Positions 1 to 9,171 are shown, counted from the first letter of the stretch. The stretch: 64,000 nt of DNA from Sphingomonas sp. (GCF_004799495.1 NZ_SSMY01000002.1:62001-126000), one strand, 5' to 3'. Made by a program: numbers and translations. Notes: generated from the sequence alone by a model not told the origin.

Positions 1-1
1 C

Positions 2-292
2 GCCGAAAGCTATCGCATTGTGCGCGACGAACTGGAGGCATACGGCGCCGGGCTGACCGACAAGAAAGTCGTCGTCGCGCTGAACAAGATCGACATGCTC
101 GATGACGAACTTATCGCCGCGCTGTCGGCCGAACTCGAGGAAGCGAGCGGCGCGGAGGTGATCCCGATCTCCGGCGCGGCGGGGACCGGGGTGGACTGGG
201 TGCTCGACAAATTGCTCGACGCGATCGGCGACCACGCCAAGGTCAGCGAGGACGACCAGGGCGAGGACACGATCGAATGGTCGCCGGTCTAG
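2..292 (+). CDS. obgE: GTPase Obg/CgtA, C-terminal part (5' end outside the window)
   Basis: Partial gene: the window opens inside the G domain and only about the last 96 residues are present. The NKID motif (guanine specificity, G4) and the following ISGAAGTGVD stretch (G5 region) are typical of the Obg GTPase, a ribosome-associated protein linked to 50S maturation and stress control. The tail is acidic, as in many alphaproteobacterial Obg proteins. The stop codon lies inside the beginning of proB (16-nt overlap), so the two are probably co-transcribed; obgE-proB is a common order in this class. Identity rests on the G4/G5 motifs and the neighbour, because the N-terminal Obg fold is not visible. 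Confidence 0.85.
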   Translation, partial: AESYRIVRDELEAYGAGLTDKKVVVALNKIDMLDDELIAALSAELEEASGAEVIPISGAAGTGVDWVLDKLLDAIGDHAKVSEDDQGEDTIEWSPV

Positions 293-1383
293 CCGCCTGC
301 CCCCGCCTGATCGTCAAGGTTGGGTCGTCGCTGCTGGTGACGCCCGAGGGCGAGGTGCGGCGTGCGTGGTTGGCAAGCCTTGCGGCGGATGTCGCCGCCG
401 CCGCGAAAGCGGGGCAGCAGATCGCGATCGTGTCGTCGGGCGCGATCGCGCTGGGCGCGCGGCGGTTGAAGCTCGCCAAGGGTGGCCGCGCGAGCCTGGA
501 AGACGCGCAAGCCGCCGCCGCGACGGGGCAGATCGCGCTCAGCCAAGTGTGGGCCGAATGCCTCGCCGCCGAGGGGCTGACCGCGGCGCAGATGCTGGTG
601 ACGCTCGACGACCTCGAGGACCGGCGGCGCTACCTCAATGCCGCCGCGACGCTCAACCGGCTGCTGTCGCTGGGCGTCGTGCCGGTGATCAACGAAAACG
701 ACAGCGTCGCGACTGCGGAAATCCGCTTCGGCGACAACGATCGGCTCGCCGCGCGGGTGGCGCAGGTGGCCGGGGCGCAGGGCGTGCTGCTGCTGTCGGA
801 CGTCGACGGATTGTTCGACCGTGACCCCGCGCAGCCCGGCGCGACGCTGATCGAGCAGGTGGCGCGGATCGACGCCGCGGTCGAGGCGATGGCGGGCGGA
901 TCGTCGTCGGGAATGGGATCGGGGGGCATGACCTCCAAGGTGCAGGCCGCGCGGATCGCGACGCGTGCGGGGATCGCGCTCGCCATCGCCAACGGGCGAG
1001 TCGATCATCCACTGGCGCGTTTCATCGAGACCGGGCGCGGCACGCTGTTCGCCGCCGAGCGTGCCGCGACCGCGCGGAAGGCGTGGCTCGGCGGGCGGCT
1101 GAGCGTGCGCGGTGTCATCCATGTCGATGCCGGAGCGGTCGCGGCGCTGGCGCAGGGAAAGAGCCTGTTGCCCGCCGGCGCGCTGCGGATCGAGGGCAGG
1201 TTCGCGCGCGGCGATCGCGTGGCGATTGTAGGTCCGAACGGCGTCGTCGCGAACGGCCTGTCCGAATATGACGCCGCCGATGCCGCGCGGCTGGCGGGCA
1301 AGCGCAGCGACGAGGCGGCGGCGATCCTGGGCTATGCGCCCCGTGCCGCGCTCGTCCATCGCAGCCACATGGTGCTGGCATGA
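277..1383 (+). CDS. proB: Glutamate 5-kinase
   Basis: Phosphorylates L-glutamate to glutamate 5-phosphate, the first step of proline synthesis, in the cytoplasm. The 368 residues match the usual two-domain length. An amino-acid kinase domain covers about residues 10-260, with KVGSSLL near the N-terminus, IVSSGAIALG, the substrate loop VINENDSV, and GMGSGGMTSK near residues 214-223. A PUA domain follows (about 275-355). It overlaps obgE by 16 nt and shares ATGA with the next gene. A GAGGA stretch about 10 nt upstream can act as ribosome binding site. Confidence 0.95.
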   Translation: MVAGLAACPRLIVKVGSSLLVTPEGEVRRAWLASLAADVAAAAKAGQQIAIVSSGAIALGARRLKLAKGGRASLEDAQAAAATGQIALSQVWAECLAAEGLTAAQMLVTLDDLEDRRRYLNAAATLNRLLSLGVVPVINENDSVATAEIRFGDNDRLAARVAQVAGAQGVLLLSDVDGLFDRDPAQPGATLIEQVARIDAAVEAMAGGSSSGMGSGGMTSKVQAARIATRAGIALAIANGRVDHPLARFIETGRGTLFAAERAATARKAWLGGRLSVRGVIHVDAGAVAALAQGKSLLPAGALRIEGRFARGDRVAIVGPNGVVANGLSEYDAADAARLAGKRSDEAAAILGYAPRAALVHRSHMVLA

Positions 1384-2288
1384 CCGTGATCGCGCTCACC
1401 GGCGGGACCGGCTTTGTCGGCAGCCATGTGATCGACCGGGCGACCGCCGCCGGGATCGAGCTTCGCGCGCTGACGCGGCGGCCGCAGCCCGACCGCGCGG
1501 GCGTCACGTGGATCGCGGGCGCGCTCGACGATGCCGCGAGCCTCGCGACGTTGGTCGAAGGCGCCGACGCGGTGCTCCACGTCGCGGGCGTGATCAACGC
1601 GCCCGACCGCGCGGGGTTCGCGGCGGGCAATATCGAGGGCACGCGCGCGGTGATCGCGGCGGCGCGGGACGCGGGCATCCGCCGCTTCGTCCAGGTCTCC
1701 TCGCTCGCCGCGCGCGAGCCGGGCCTGTCGGACTACGGCTGGTCGAAGGCTGAGGCCGACAAGGTGCTGATGGCGAGCGACCTCGACTGGACGATCGTCC
1801 GCCCACCCGCGATCTTCGGCCCGCGCGACAGCGAGATGCTCGAACTGTTCAAGCTGGCCAAATGGCACGTCATGCCGCTGCCCCCCGCCGGCGGCCGACT
1901 GTCGGTCATCGCGGTCGAGGAGCTGGTGCGATTGCTGCTCGCGCTCCCAACCAGCAATGCGCTGACGCGCCAGATCGTCGAGCCCGACGACGGTCGGCCC
2001 GGCGGCTGGGACCATCGCGAGCTGGCGCGCGCGATCGGCGTGGCGACGGACAGCACGGTACTCCCGCTTCCCCTGCCCCGCGTCGTGCTGAACGCGGTCG
2101 CGGCGGGCGACGGGCTGGTTCGCGGCAAGGGTGCCAAACTGACCCCCGACCGAGTCCGCTATTTCTGCCACAAGGACTGGGTCAGCCACGTCGCGCCGCC
2201 CGCCGACGTGTGGGCTCCGCAGGTCGACACGCGCGAGGCGCTCGCCGCGACGGCCGCATGGTATCGCGCAAACGGCCTGTTGCGCTGA
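1380..2288 (+). CDS. NAD(P)-dependent epimerase/reductase, NDUFA9-like; candidate ceramide reductase
   Basis: A 302-residue atypical short-chain dehydrogenase/epimerase. The N-terminus carries the Rossmann motif GGTGFVGS (residues 8-15). A catalytic-type Tyr-Gly-Trp-Ser-Lys segment (YGWSK, near 119-123) and VRPPAIFGPRD follow, as in complex I NDUFA9-type proteins. It starts in an ATGA overlap with proB. Serine palmitoyltransferase and its carrier protein begin about 700 bp downstream. In Caulobacter the ceramide genes include a protein of this kind (CerR, reduction of 3-oxo-ceramide), so a role in sphingolipid synthesis is a reasonable inference. A general NDUFA9-like or sugar-nucleotide function cannot be excluded from sequence alone. 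Confidence 0.8.
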   Translation: MTVIALTGGTGFVGSHVIDRATAAGIELRALTRRPQPDRAGVTWIAGALDDAASLATLVEGADAVLHVAGVINAPDRAGFAAGNIEGTRAVIAAARDAGIRRFVQVSSLAAREPGLSDYGWSKAEADKVLMASDLDWTIVRPPAIFGPRDSEMLELFKLAKWHVMPLPPAGGRLSVIAVEELVRLLLALPTSNALTRQIVEPDDGRPGGWDHRELARAIGVATDSTVLPLPLPRVVLNAVAAGDGLVRGKGAKLTPDRVRYFCHKDWVSHVAPPADVWAPQVDTREALAATAAWYRANGLLR

Positions 2289-2819
2289 TCAGCGCGCAAA
2301 TTCCCAGATGACCGTGGCGAGGCTCGCGACGAGGCCCGCCAGCAAGACCAGATACGCGTAACCCAGCAGCCGATACTTCTTGCGCGCCAGCACCTGGCCG
2401 TTTTGGTAGAGATCGCGCGCCATGACGTCGATGATCGCGTCGTCGGCAAGGATCCGGGCGCGCAACGCGGCGACGAACTCCTCTTCGGACAGTCGGACGA
2501 ACGAGCCGAAGAACAGCAGGTTGACGGGCGCATCCGAACTCGCGCGTTTCGCGCCGATCGACGGCATCACCACCGACACCGCGAGCATCGCGGAGACGAA
2601 GGCGAAGCCGCCCAGCACCGCTAGCGGCAATGGCGGCAGCCCGCCCTTCGCCTGGCCCACCGCGATCGTGAAGATGACGAACGTCGCGCCCATCAGGATC
2701 GACGCTTTCTGATCGGCCATCTGGCTGAGGCTGAGGTGCATCGTCTGCGCCGTGCGCAGGACGTGGATGTAATTGGGCGGGAATGGCGGATGGTCGCCCG
2801 TCTGATTGCTGTCTGCCAC
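2289..2819 (-). CDS. Pycsar-effector-like two-helix membrane protein (DUF5706/PycTM type)
   Basis: About 176 residues. A soluble N-terminal helix ends in a segment reading MADQKASILMG that leads straight into a first transmembrane helix; a second helix follows. Then comes the family-like segment NLLFFGSFVRLSEEEF, an amphipathic stretch, and a C-terminal membrane helix. This pattern matches the membrane effector of pyrimidine-cyclase (Pycsar) anti-phage systems (DUF5706). No cyclase gene is adjacent: the neighbours are an epimerase and sphingolipid genes, so it is an orphan copy. I place the start at a GTG preceded by a GAGGGGG ribosome binding site; an in-frame ATG at 2849 would add 10 residues. 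It converges with the epimerase gene with no spacer. Confidence 0.75.
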   Translation of the reverse strand: MADSNQTGDHPPFPPNYIHVLRTAQTMHLSLSQMADQKASILMGATFVIFTIAVGQAKGGLPPLPLAVLGGFAFVSAMLAVSVVMPSIGAKRASSDAPVNLLFFGSFVRLSEEEFVAALRARILADDAIIDVMARDLYQNGQVLARKKYRLLGYAYLVLLAGLVASLATVIWEFAR

Positions 2820-2971
2820 GGCCACCCCCCTCGGCGCGATGAATTGCATGCGTCGCCCAGAATGCCAAGCGCGCGTGCCAACAGTGGCAAGTCAGCCGCT
2901 ATTCGCTATACCCGCGCCGAAAAGCCGCCGCATTTGCCGGGCAACGCCATCGCGACAAAAAGGACAACACC

Positions 2972-3214
2972 ATGAGCGACCGCGCCGAAACCTTCGAAAA
3001 AGTCACCGGGCTGATCCAGCCGTTCAACAAGAAGCAGGTGGCGCTGTCGGACGCGACGACGTTCCAGCACGACCTCGAATGGGATTCGCTGACCGTCATG
3101 GATTTCGTCGCCGCGATCGAGGACGAGTTCGACATCATCATCACGATGAACATGCAAGCCGAAATCGAGACGGTCGGCCAGTTGGTCGATGCGGTTCAGA
3201 AGCTGAAGGCGTGA
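2972..3214 (+). CDS. Acyl carrier protein, sphingolipid-associated
   Basis: An 80-residue acyl carrier protein. The WDSLTVMDF segment holds the Ser (about residue 35) that would receive 4'-phosphopantetheine. It is followed by an acidic helix II (IEDEFDIIITMN), typical of ACPs. It lies 4 nt upstream of the serine palmitoyltransferase gene, a pairing known from sphingomonads and Caulobacter, so it probably carries the acyl chain used for sphingolipid synthesis rather than serving general fatty acid synthesis. An AAAGGA ribosome binding site is present. The 150-bp region before it shows no EcfG-type promoter. Confidence 0.93.
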   Translation: MSDRAETFEKVTGLIQPFNKKQVALSDATTFQHDLEWDSLTVMDFVAAIEDEFDIIITMNMQAEIETVGQLVDAVQKLKA

Positions 3215-3218
3215 GTCG

Positions 3219-4481
3219 ATGACCGACGCCGGCCAGACCAACGAGAAACTGCCCGCCGATCCAGCGGCGGTGGCCCCCGAGACCGACCTGATGTCGAAGT
3301 TCGACGGCCTGATCGCCGAGCGTCAGGCGCTGATCGACACCGGCGTGACCGATCCTTTCGCGATCGTGATGGATCGGGTGAAGTCGCCGACCGAGGCCGT
3401 CATCAAGGGCAAGGACACGATCCTGCTCGGCACGTACAATTACATGGGCATGACGTTTGATCCCGACGTGATCCAAGCGGGGCACGACGCGCTCGACCAG
3501 TTCGGGTCGGGCACCAATGGCAGCCGGATGCTCAACGGCACGTTCCGCGATCACATGGAGGTGGAGGAAGCGCTGCGCGAATTCTACGGCGTGTCGGGCG
3601 CGATCGTCTTTTCGACCGGCTACATGGCCAATCTCGGGATGATCTCGACGCTCGCGGGCAAGGGCGAATACGTCATCCTCGACGCCGACAGCCACGCGTC
3701 GATCTACGACGGCTGCAAGCAGGGCTATGCCGAGATCGTCCGTTTCCGCCACAACAGCGTCGAGGATCTCGACAAGCGCCTGGGTCGCTTGCCCAAGGAA
3801 GCGGGCAAGCTGGTCGTGCTCGAAGGCGTCTATTCGATGCTCGGCGACATCGCGCCGCTCAAGGAAATGGTCGCGGTAGCAAAGAAGCACGGCTGCATGG
3901 TGCTCAGCGACGAAGCGCATTCGATGGGATTCTACGGCCCCAACGGGCGCGGCGTGTACGAGGAACAAGGCTGCGAGGGCGACGTCGATTTCATCGTCGG
4001 CACCTTCTCCAAATCGGTCGGCACCGTGGGCGGGTTCTGCGTGTCGAATCATCCGAAGTTCGAGGCGATCCGCCTCGCCTGCCGCCCGTATATCTTCACC
4101 GCCAGCCTGCCCCCCTCGGTCGTCGCGACCGCCGCGGCGTCGATCCGCAAGCTCCGCCACGCGCACAACAAGCGCGCGCATTTGTGGGAGAATGCGCGAC
4201 GGCTCCACGGCGGGCTGACCGCGATGGGGTTCAAGCTCGGTACCGAGAAACCCGACAGCGCGATCATCGCGGTGATCCTCGACGATCAGGAACAGGCCGT
4301 CGCGATGTGGCAGGCGCTGCTCGACGGCGGACTGTACGTCAACATGGCGCGGCCCCCGGCGACCCCGGCGGGCACGTACCTGTTGCGCTGCTCGCTGTGC
4401 GCCGAGCACACCAACGAACAGATCGACGCCGTGCTCGGGATGTTTCAAGCGGCAGGACGAATCGTAAACGCGATCAGTTGA
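3219..4481 (+). CDS. spt: Serine palmitoyltransferase
   Basis: A PLP-dependent alpha-oxoamine synthase that condenses L-serine with an activated acyl chain to 3-ketosphinganine, the committed step of sphingolipid synthesis. Its length (420 residues) equals the Sphingomonas paucimobilis enzyme. The residues known to matter there fall at the same numbers: His159, Asp231, His234, the PLP lysine Lys265 (in FSKSVGTVGGF) and Arg378. The first 30 residues are an extended N-terminus typical of the soluble bacterial SPT. It follows the ACP gene by 4 nt, so the two form one transcription unit. This gene is the strongest taxonomic marker in the window. Confidence 0.97.
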   Translation: MTDAGQTNEKLPADPAAVAPETDLMSKFDGLIAERQALIDTGVTDPFAIVMDRVKSPTEAVIKGKDTILLGTYNYMGMTFDPDVIQAGHDALDQFGSGTNGSRMLNGTFRDHMEVEEALREFYGVSGAIVFSTGYMANLGMISTLAGKGEYVILDADSHASIYDGCKQGYAEIVRFRHNSVEDLDKRLGRLPKEAGKLVVLEGVYSMLGDIAPLKEMVAVAKKHGCMVLSDEAHSMGFYGPNGRGVYEEQGCEGDVDFIVGTFSKSVGTVGGFCVSNHPKFEAIRLACRPYIFTASLPPSVVATAAASIRKLRHAHNKRAHLWENARRLHGGLTAMGFKLGTEKPDSAIIAVILDDQEQAVAMWQALLDGGLYVNMARPPATPAGTYLLRCSLCAEHTNEQIDAVLGMFQAAGRIVNAIS

Positions 4482-4530
4482 GGGAACGCCGGGGGTTACT
4501 TCGATTCGCCCGATTCGCTAAGGTGCGTGC

Positions 4531-6477
4531 ATGGGCGGGAGCGATGCCGAACCACGGCTCGTCGACAAGGCGCGCGATATCTGGCGGGGGGTAACCCTGG
4601 CGGTGATGGCGGTGCTGGGCGCCGGTATCCTAATCGCGCTGGTCGTCCTGCAATCGAATGCCAACACGCAACGCGACCGCGCGTTGCAACTCCAAAGCCA
4701 CAGCTACGACGTGATGATCCTGACGCGCACGCTGTCGGGGACGATCGCGCGCGCGGAGGCCGCGCTCGGGCGGTACGTCATCAGCGGCAAGGAAGAGACC
4801 GGCCGCGATTATGCCGATCAATGGGATCAGGCCCGCGCCCAGCTCGATCGGCTCGATGCCGTCACCGACGACAATCAACAGCCGGCGATCGACCGGCTGC
4901 GCGCCGCGTTCCAGCGCCGCGGCGAGGAATTGTCGGTGACCGCGCTCAGCACCGCCTACAAGAAGAACAGCCAGGCCTATTCGCGCTACTACGAAGCCGG
5001 CAAATCCCCGTCGCTGAGCGAAATCGACAACGAGCTCGACCATATCATCCGGTCCGAGCACGACTTGCTCGATCAGCGCACCGCGTCGGCGATGGCATCG
5101 GTCGCGCAGTCGAGCGAGGTCGCGCGTATCCTGACCATCTTCGGCGTGCTGATCGTGCTGGGTGCGGTCGTGCTGGGCGTGCTGACGATCCGGGCGATGC
5201 AGGAACGCGCCGCCGCCCGCGCCGAGGCCGACAACGAACGCGAACGGGCGGCGCTGCTCGAGGAAGCGGTGAGCGAGGCGACCGCGGCGCTCGGCCAGCA
5301 GGAAGCCAAGCTACGGCAAGTCCAGAAGATGGAAGCCGTGGGCCAGCTGACCGGCGGGATCGCGCACGATTTCAACAATATGCTGGCGGTGGTTCTCGGT
5401 GGGCTCGAACTGGCGCGCCGCGCGATCGCGAGCGACCCGGCGAGCGCGAGCCGACACCTCGACAACGCGACCGATGGCGCCAATCGCGCCGCCGCGCTGA
5501 CTCGTCGGCTGCTCGCTTTCTCGCGTGAGGAAGCGCTCAACCCCGAAGCGATCCGTCCGATCGACGCGATCGGCGGCATGACCGACCTGCTCGACCGCAC
5601 GCTCGGCGACCAGATCATCGTGGAGCGCAGCGACGACGGCGCCGGCTGGGCTATCTGGGCCGATCGTCACGAGCTGGAAAACACCCTGCTCAACTTGGCG
5701 GTCAACGCGCGCGACGCGATGGACGGCCGCGGCCGGCTCAGCATCCGCACCAGCGCTGTGACGCTCGCCGCGGGGCAGATCGGGCATTGCCTGGGCGGCG
5801 ATCACGTCGCGGTCGCGGTGCGCGACACGGGCTGCGGCATGGCGCCCGAAACGCTCGAGCGCGTGTTCGAACCGTTCTTCACGACCAAGCCGGTGGGCAA
5901 GGGCACCGGACTCGGCCTCAGCCAGATTTTCGCTTTCGCGCGCCAGTCGGGGGGCGAGATCACGATCGATTCCACGCCGGGCGACGGCACGGTCGTGACC
6001 TTGTACCTTCCGCGTCACACCGAAGTAGCGGACACCGCTGCCCAACCCATGCCGAGCGCACCCGCGCGCGCCCTTCCGACGATCACCGGGCTCGGCATTC
6101 TGGTGGTCGAGGACGATCCGCGCGTGCTGACCGCCACGGCCGGCGCGCTGGAGGAGCTTGGCCACCGCGTGGTCCCGTGCCCCGACCCACTCGACGCGCC
6201 GCGCATGGTGGACGATCTCGGACCGTTCGACCTGATCGTCTCCGACGTGCTGATGCCCGGCCAGACCGGCCCGGAGATGGTCGCGGGTCTGCTCGCGCAC
6301 CGGCCCGACGTCGCGGTGCTGTTCGTGACGGGATATGCCGGCGACGGATCGGCGGCTGATTTCTGTGGCCGACCGGTATTGCGCAAGCCCTTCACGATCA
6401 CCGGGCTCGAGCACGCGATCGCCGATGCGATGGCAATCGAAAGGCCGGCCTCGCCGGATCAGCTTGCGGCCGAGTGA
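4531..6477 (+). CDS. Hybrid sensor histidine kinase with CHASE3-like sensor and receiver domain
   Basis: A 648-residue membrane kinase. TM1 is at about residues 18-40. A periplasmic all-helical CHASE3-like domain (about 41-195) is followed by TM2 (about 200-220) and a coiled-coil linker. The dimerisation domain has the phospho-acceptor His in GGIAHDFNN (about 275-283). The ATPase domain has an N-box (NLAVNARDAM), DTGCGM, and KGTGLGLS. A C-terminal receiver domain (about 520-640) contains the phosphorylatable Asp in LIVSDVLMPG. The signal it senses is not evident. It begins 49 nt after the SPT gene and may be co-transcribed, but no partner regulator is adjacent. Confidence 0.92.
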   Translation: MGGSDAEPRLVDKARDIWRGVTLAVMAVLGAGILIALVVLQSNANTQRDRALQLQSHSYDVMILTRTLSGTIARAEAALGRYVISGKEETGRDYADQWDQARAQLDRLDAVTDDNQQPAIDRLRAAFQRRGEELSVTALSTAYKKNSQAYSRYYEAGKSPSLSEIDNELDHIIRSEHDLLDQRTASAMASVAQSSEVARILTIFGVLIVLGAVVLGVLTIRAMQERAAARAEADNERERAALLEEAVSEATAALGQQEAKLRQVQKMEAVGQLTGGIAHDFNNMLAVVLGGLELARRAIASDPASASRHLDNATDGANRAAALTRRLLAFSREEALNPEAIRPIDAIGGMTDLLDRTLGDQIIVERSDDGAGWAIWADRHELENTLLNLAVNARDAMDGRGRLSIRTSAVTLAAGQIGHCLGGDHVAVAVRDTGCGMAPETLERVFEPFFTTKPVGKGTGLGLSQIFAFARQSGGEITIDSTPGDGTVVTLYLPRHTEVADTAAQPMPSAPARALPTITGLGILVVEDDPRVLTATAGALEELGHRVVPCPDPLDAPRMVDDLGPFDLIVSDVLMPGQTGPEMVAGLLAHRPDVAVLFVTGYAGDGSAADFCGRPVLRKPFTITGLEHAIADAMAIERPASPDQLAAE

Positions 6478-6573
6478 GACGGTTTTTCCGGCTGACGCGG
6501 GTCTAATGCCTGCCTATAGCCGTTTGACACGCTCACGCCGCGACCGGCCGAAGGACCGACGTCCCCGATCTCC

Positions 6574-7830
6574 ATGAACTCCATCGACCGTTACATGGCC
6601 CGGGCGATAGCGGTCCCGCTGCTCGCCAACCTGGTGATCGCGTCGATGCTGCTCGTGCTCGACCGCATCCGCATCCTGCTCGACTTCGTGACGACCGAGG
6701 GCGGCCCAGTCAGCGTGATCTGGCGGATGCTCGCCAACCTGTTGCCCGAATATCTCGGTCTCGGCATTCCGATCGGTCTGCTGCTCGGTTGCCTGCTCAC
6801 CTTCCGGCGCTTCGCCACCTCATCCGAGTTCGACGTGTTCCGCGCGGTCGGGGTCAGCCCGCATCGCCTGCTGCTGGTGCCGTATATGTACGCGGCGGTG
6901 CTGGCGGCGCTCAACCTCGGGATCGTCGGCTATCTCCAGCCGCAGGCGCGGTTCCAGTACGAGCGGCTGCGCTACGAGTTGCGCACGGGCGCGCTGGGCG
7001 CGTCGATCAAGGTCGGCGAGTTCACCACCTTTCCCAGCCGGAACGGGGTTCCGGGCCCGACCGTCCGCGTCGAACAGAGCCTGGACGAAGGACGCGAACT
7101 GCGGGGCATTTTCCTCCAGCAGTCCGACAAGAAAGGCAACACGTTCGCGGCGACCGCCGAGCAGGGCAAGTTCCTGTCCGGGGGCAACCCGGACGAGATC
7201 ATCTTCCAGCTGTCCAAGGGAACGCTCGTCCGCACCGAGGTCGGCGTTCCCACCCCGCGCGTGCTGCGCTTCGATCTGTGGAACATCCCGATCCCACTGC
7301 CCAAGAGCGATCCGTTTCGCGGGCGCGGCGGGCGCAATTTGGAGCGCACGCTGCCCGAACTGGCGGTGCTCGGACGTGCGACCAACAAGGACGAGGAATT
7401 GCGCGACACCAGCCGCGCCGCGTTCCATTTCCGCCTGACCGAAGTCTCCGCGATGTTCCTGCTGCCGATGCTGGCTATGGCGCTCGGCGTGCCGCCCAAA
7501 CGATCGACCTCGGCGCTCGGGGTGTTCCTCGGGATCGTGATGATCGTCACCTATTTCAAGATCAACGAATATGGTCAGTCGGTCGGCGGGCTCGGCAAGA
7601 TCGACCCGTTCCTGGCCTTGTGGGTACCCTTCGTAGTGTTCGCCGCACTGGTGCTGAAGATGTACTACACGATCGCCTATGTTCCCGGCGGCGAGCCGAT
7701 CGGCGGGCTCGAGCGCGCGTTCGCCAAGCTGACCAAGGCGGTGCGCCGCTGGTTGCCGGGACGCCCCAACGGCGACGCGGCCGATGACGACGACGATGCC
7801 GCGCTGCCCCACGCCGGAGCAGCGGCATGA
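6574..7830 (+). CDS. lptF: LPS export ABC transporter permease LptF
   Basis: A 418-residue YjgP/YjgQ-family inner-membrane permease. The N-terminus MNSIDRYMARAI leads into TM1. Three N-terminal helices, a large periplasmic beta-jellyroll-like domain (about residues 130-270) and three C-terminal helices fit LptF. With LptG and the ATPase LptB (not in this window) it extracts a lipid from the inner membrane for transport to the outer membrane. It overlaps lptG by ATGA. In sphingomonads, many of which replace lipopolysaccharide by glycosphingolipids, the cargo may not be classical LPS; the gene lies between SPT and a candidate ceramide synthase gene. The C-terminus is acidic (run of Asp). Confidence 0.93.
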   Translation: MNSIDRYMARAIAVPLLANLVIASMLLVLDRIRILLDFVTTEGGPVSVIWRMLANLLPEYLGLGIPIGLLLGCLLTFRRFATSSEFDVFRAVGVSPHRLLLVPYMYAAVLAALNLGIVGYLQPQARFQYERLRYELRTGALGASIKVGEFTTFPSRNGVPGPTVRVEQSLDEGRELRGIFLQQSDKKGNTFAATAEQGKFLSGGNPDEIIFQLSKGTLVRTEVGVPTPRVLRFDLWNIPIPLPKSDPFRGRGGRNLERTLPELAVLGRATNKDEELRDTSRAAFHFRLTEVSAMFLLPMLAMALGVPPKRSTSALGVFLGIVMIVTYFKINEYGQSVGGLGKIDPFLALWVPFVVFAALVLKMYYTIAYVPGGEPIGGLERAFAKLTKAVRRWLPGRPNGDAADDDDDAALPHAGAAA

Positions 7831-8927
7831 TCTCGGTCCAGTTCTTTCCGTCGCGCACCGTCTCGCTCTACATGGCGAAGACGTTCATCGTGCGCGTGCT
7901 CGCCGTACTTGCCGCGTTGGTTCTTGTCCTCCAGTTCCTCGATGCGCTCAGCGAAACGGGCAATATCCTCGCGCATCCGGGCAACGGCCAGGCCGAAGTG
8001 TGGCGCTACATCAGCTTGCGCGCGCCGCAGATCGTCGCGCGGTTCGTGCCCTATTCGGTGCTGCTCGGCGCGATCATCACTTACTCGACGCTCAATCAGA
8101 ACAGCGAGGTCATCGCGCTCAAGGCCTCTGGCCTCTCCGCGCACCAGATCCTCGCGCCGATGATCCTCGCCGCGCTGGGCATCGCGGTGGTGAGCTTCGC
8201 GTTCAACGACCGCATCGTCAGCCGCGCGACCGCGACGCTCGATGCGTGGAAGAAGGTCGAATATGCGCAAATCCCGATCGACCATGGCGACCGCACCAAC
8301 GTCTGGACCAAGGCGGGCGAGGACCTGATCCACGTCCAGTACGTCAGGGTGCAGGGCGACGGCGCGGCGTTGACCGGCATCACCTTCTATGACCGCGACG
8401 CCGGCGGGCGGCTCATTTCCACGACGACCGCCGACCATGGCCAGCAGCAGGGCAAGGCCTGGCGCATCTGGCCGGCGCGCAAGTTCGACGTCGCGAGCGG
8501 ACAGATGAGCAGCCTCGGCCCGGTGGTCCTCGCCGACGGGGTCAAGCCCAGTCAATTCACGCTCGCGAGCATCGATGCCGAAGGACAGTCGTTCCTCGAA
8601 CTGCGCAGCACGGTCGCCGCGCTGAAGGCGGCGGGCCGCCCGACCAAGGCGTACGAGGGCGAGCTATGGCACAAATTGTCGAGCCCGCTGTCGGCGATCC
8701 TGATGCCCTTGCTCGGCGCGGTCGCCGCATTTGGGCTGGCGCGGTCGGGCAAGCTGTTCATCCGCGCCGTGATCGGCATGGCGCTGGGCTTCACCTATTT
8801 CGTGATCGACAATTTCGCGCTCGCGATGGGCAACATGGGCGCCTACCCGCCGTTCCTCGCAGCCTGGGCGCCGTTCTTACTGTTTCTGATGATCGGCGAA
8901 GCGGTGCTGATCAGGACTGAAGAATAA
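7827..8927 (+). CDS. lptG: LPS export ABC transporter permease LptG
   Basis: A 366-residue partner of LptF from the same YjgP/YjgQ family. An N-terminal helix precedes a loop containing SETGNIL, followed by two further helices, a periplasmic domain (about residues 130-270) and three C-terminal helices ending in a short cytoplasmic tail. A conserved segment LWHKLSSPLSAILMPLLGA precedes the last helices. Translation is probably coupled to lptF through the ATGA overlap. It forms the permease heterodimer of the Lpt complex. Confidence 0.93.
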   Translation: MISVQFFPSRTVSLYMAKTFIVRVLAVLAALVLVLQFLDALSETGNILAHPGNGQAEVWRYISLRAPQIVARFVPYSVLLGAIITYSTLNQNSEVIALKASGLSAHQILAPMILAALGIAVVSFAFNDRIVSRATATLDAWKKVEYAQIPIDHGDRTNVWTKAGEDLIHVQYVRVQGDGAALTGITFYDRDAGGRLISTTTADHGQQQGKAWRIWPARKFDVASGQMSSLGPVVLADGVKPSQFTLASIDAEGQSFLELRSTVAALKAAGRPTKAYEGELWHKLSSPLSAILMPLLGAVAAFGLARSGKLFIRAVIGMALGFTYFVIDNFALAMGNMGAYPPFLAAWAPFLLFLMIGEAVLIRTEE

Positions 8928-8946
8928 TCAGAGCGGGAATGGTGAA

Positions 8947-9165
8947 ATGAACTGGGGGTTCGTGTTCTTTCTGCTTCCCGCAGCCGTGTGCACCTCGCTC
9001 CTCGCTTACAGCCTCACGACTGGCAGAATGCCGGCGGGTCGTGCGTCGCCCGTGGCAAAGGCCGACAGTCCGATCACGTTCTGGATATGCGGCGCGGTGT
9101 GGGCGGCAGGAACACTTGGCTGCCTGCTCTGGGCAGCTGGTATCGCGGTGGGATTTGTGAGCTAA
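8947..9165 (+). CDS. Small two-helix membrane protein of unknown function
   Basis: A 72-residue protein with two hydrophobic helices (about residues 3-22 and 45-70) joined by a short polar loop. It starts 19 nt after lptG with a purine-rich stretch (GGGAATGGTGAA) before the ATG, so it is probably the last gene of the lptFG unit. No family is recognised. It converges with the desaturase gene (6-nt gap). Its small size and hydrophobicity could allow it to act as an accessory of the permease, but nothing in the sequence demonstrates that. Confidence 0.65.
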   Translation: MNWGFVFFLLPAAVCTSLLAYSLTTGRMPAGRASPVAKADSPITFWICGAVWAAGTLGCLLWAAGIAVGFVS

Positions 9166-9171
9166 AACGCC

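Noticed and set aside
289..1368. Long antisense ORF opposite proB, and many similar long ORFs opposite glnE, argS, murD, ftsZ and others
   Set aside because: They are by-products of high GC: Arg/Ala/Gly/Pro-rich or low-complexity translations without motifs, lying fully inside genes with clear family signatures.
4486..4530. GGAAC upstream of the hybrid kinase gene as an EcfG promoter
   Set aside because: No CGTT at 16 or 17 nt; only the -35 half matches.
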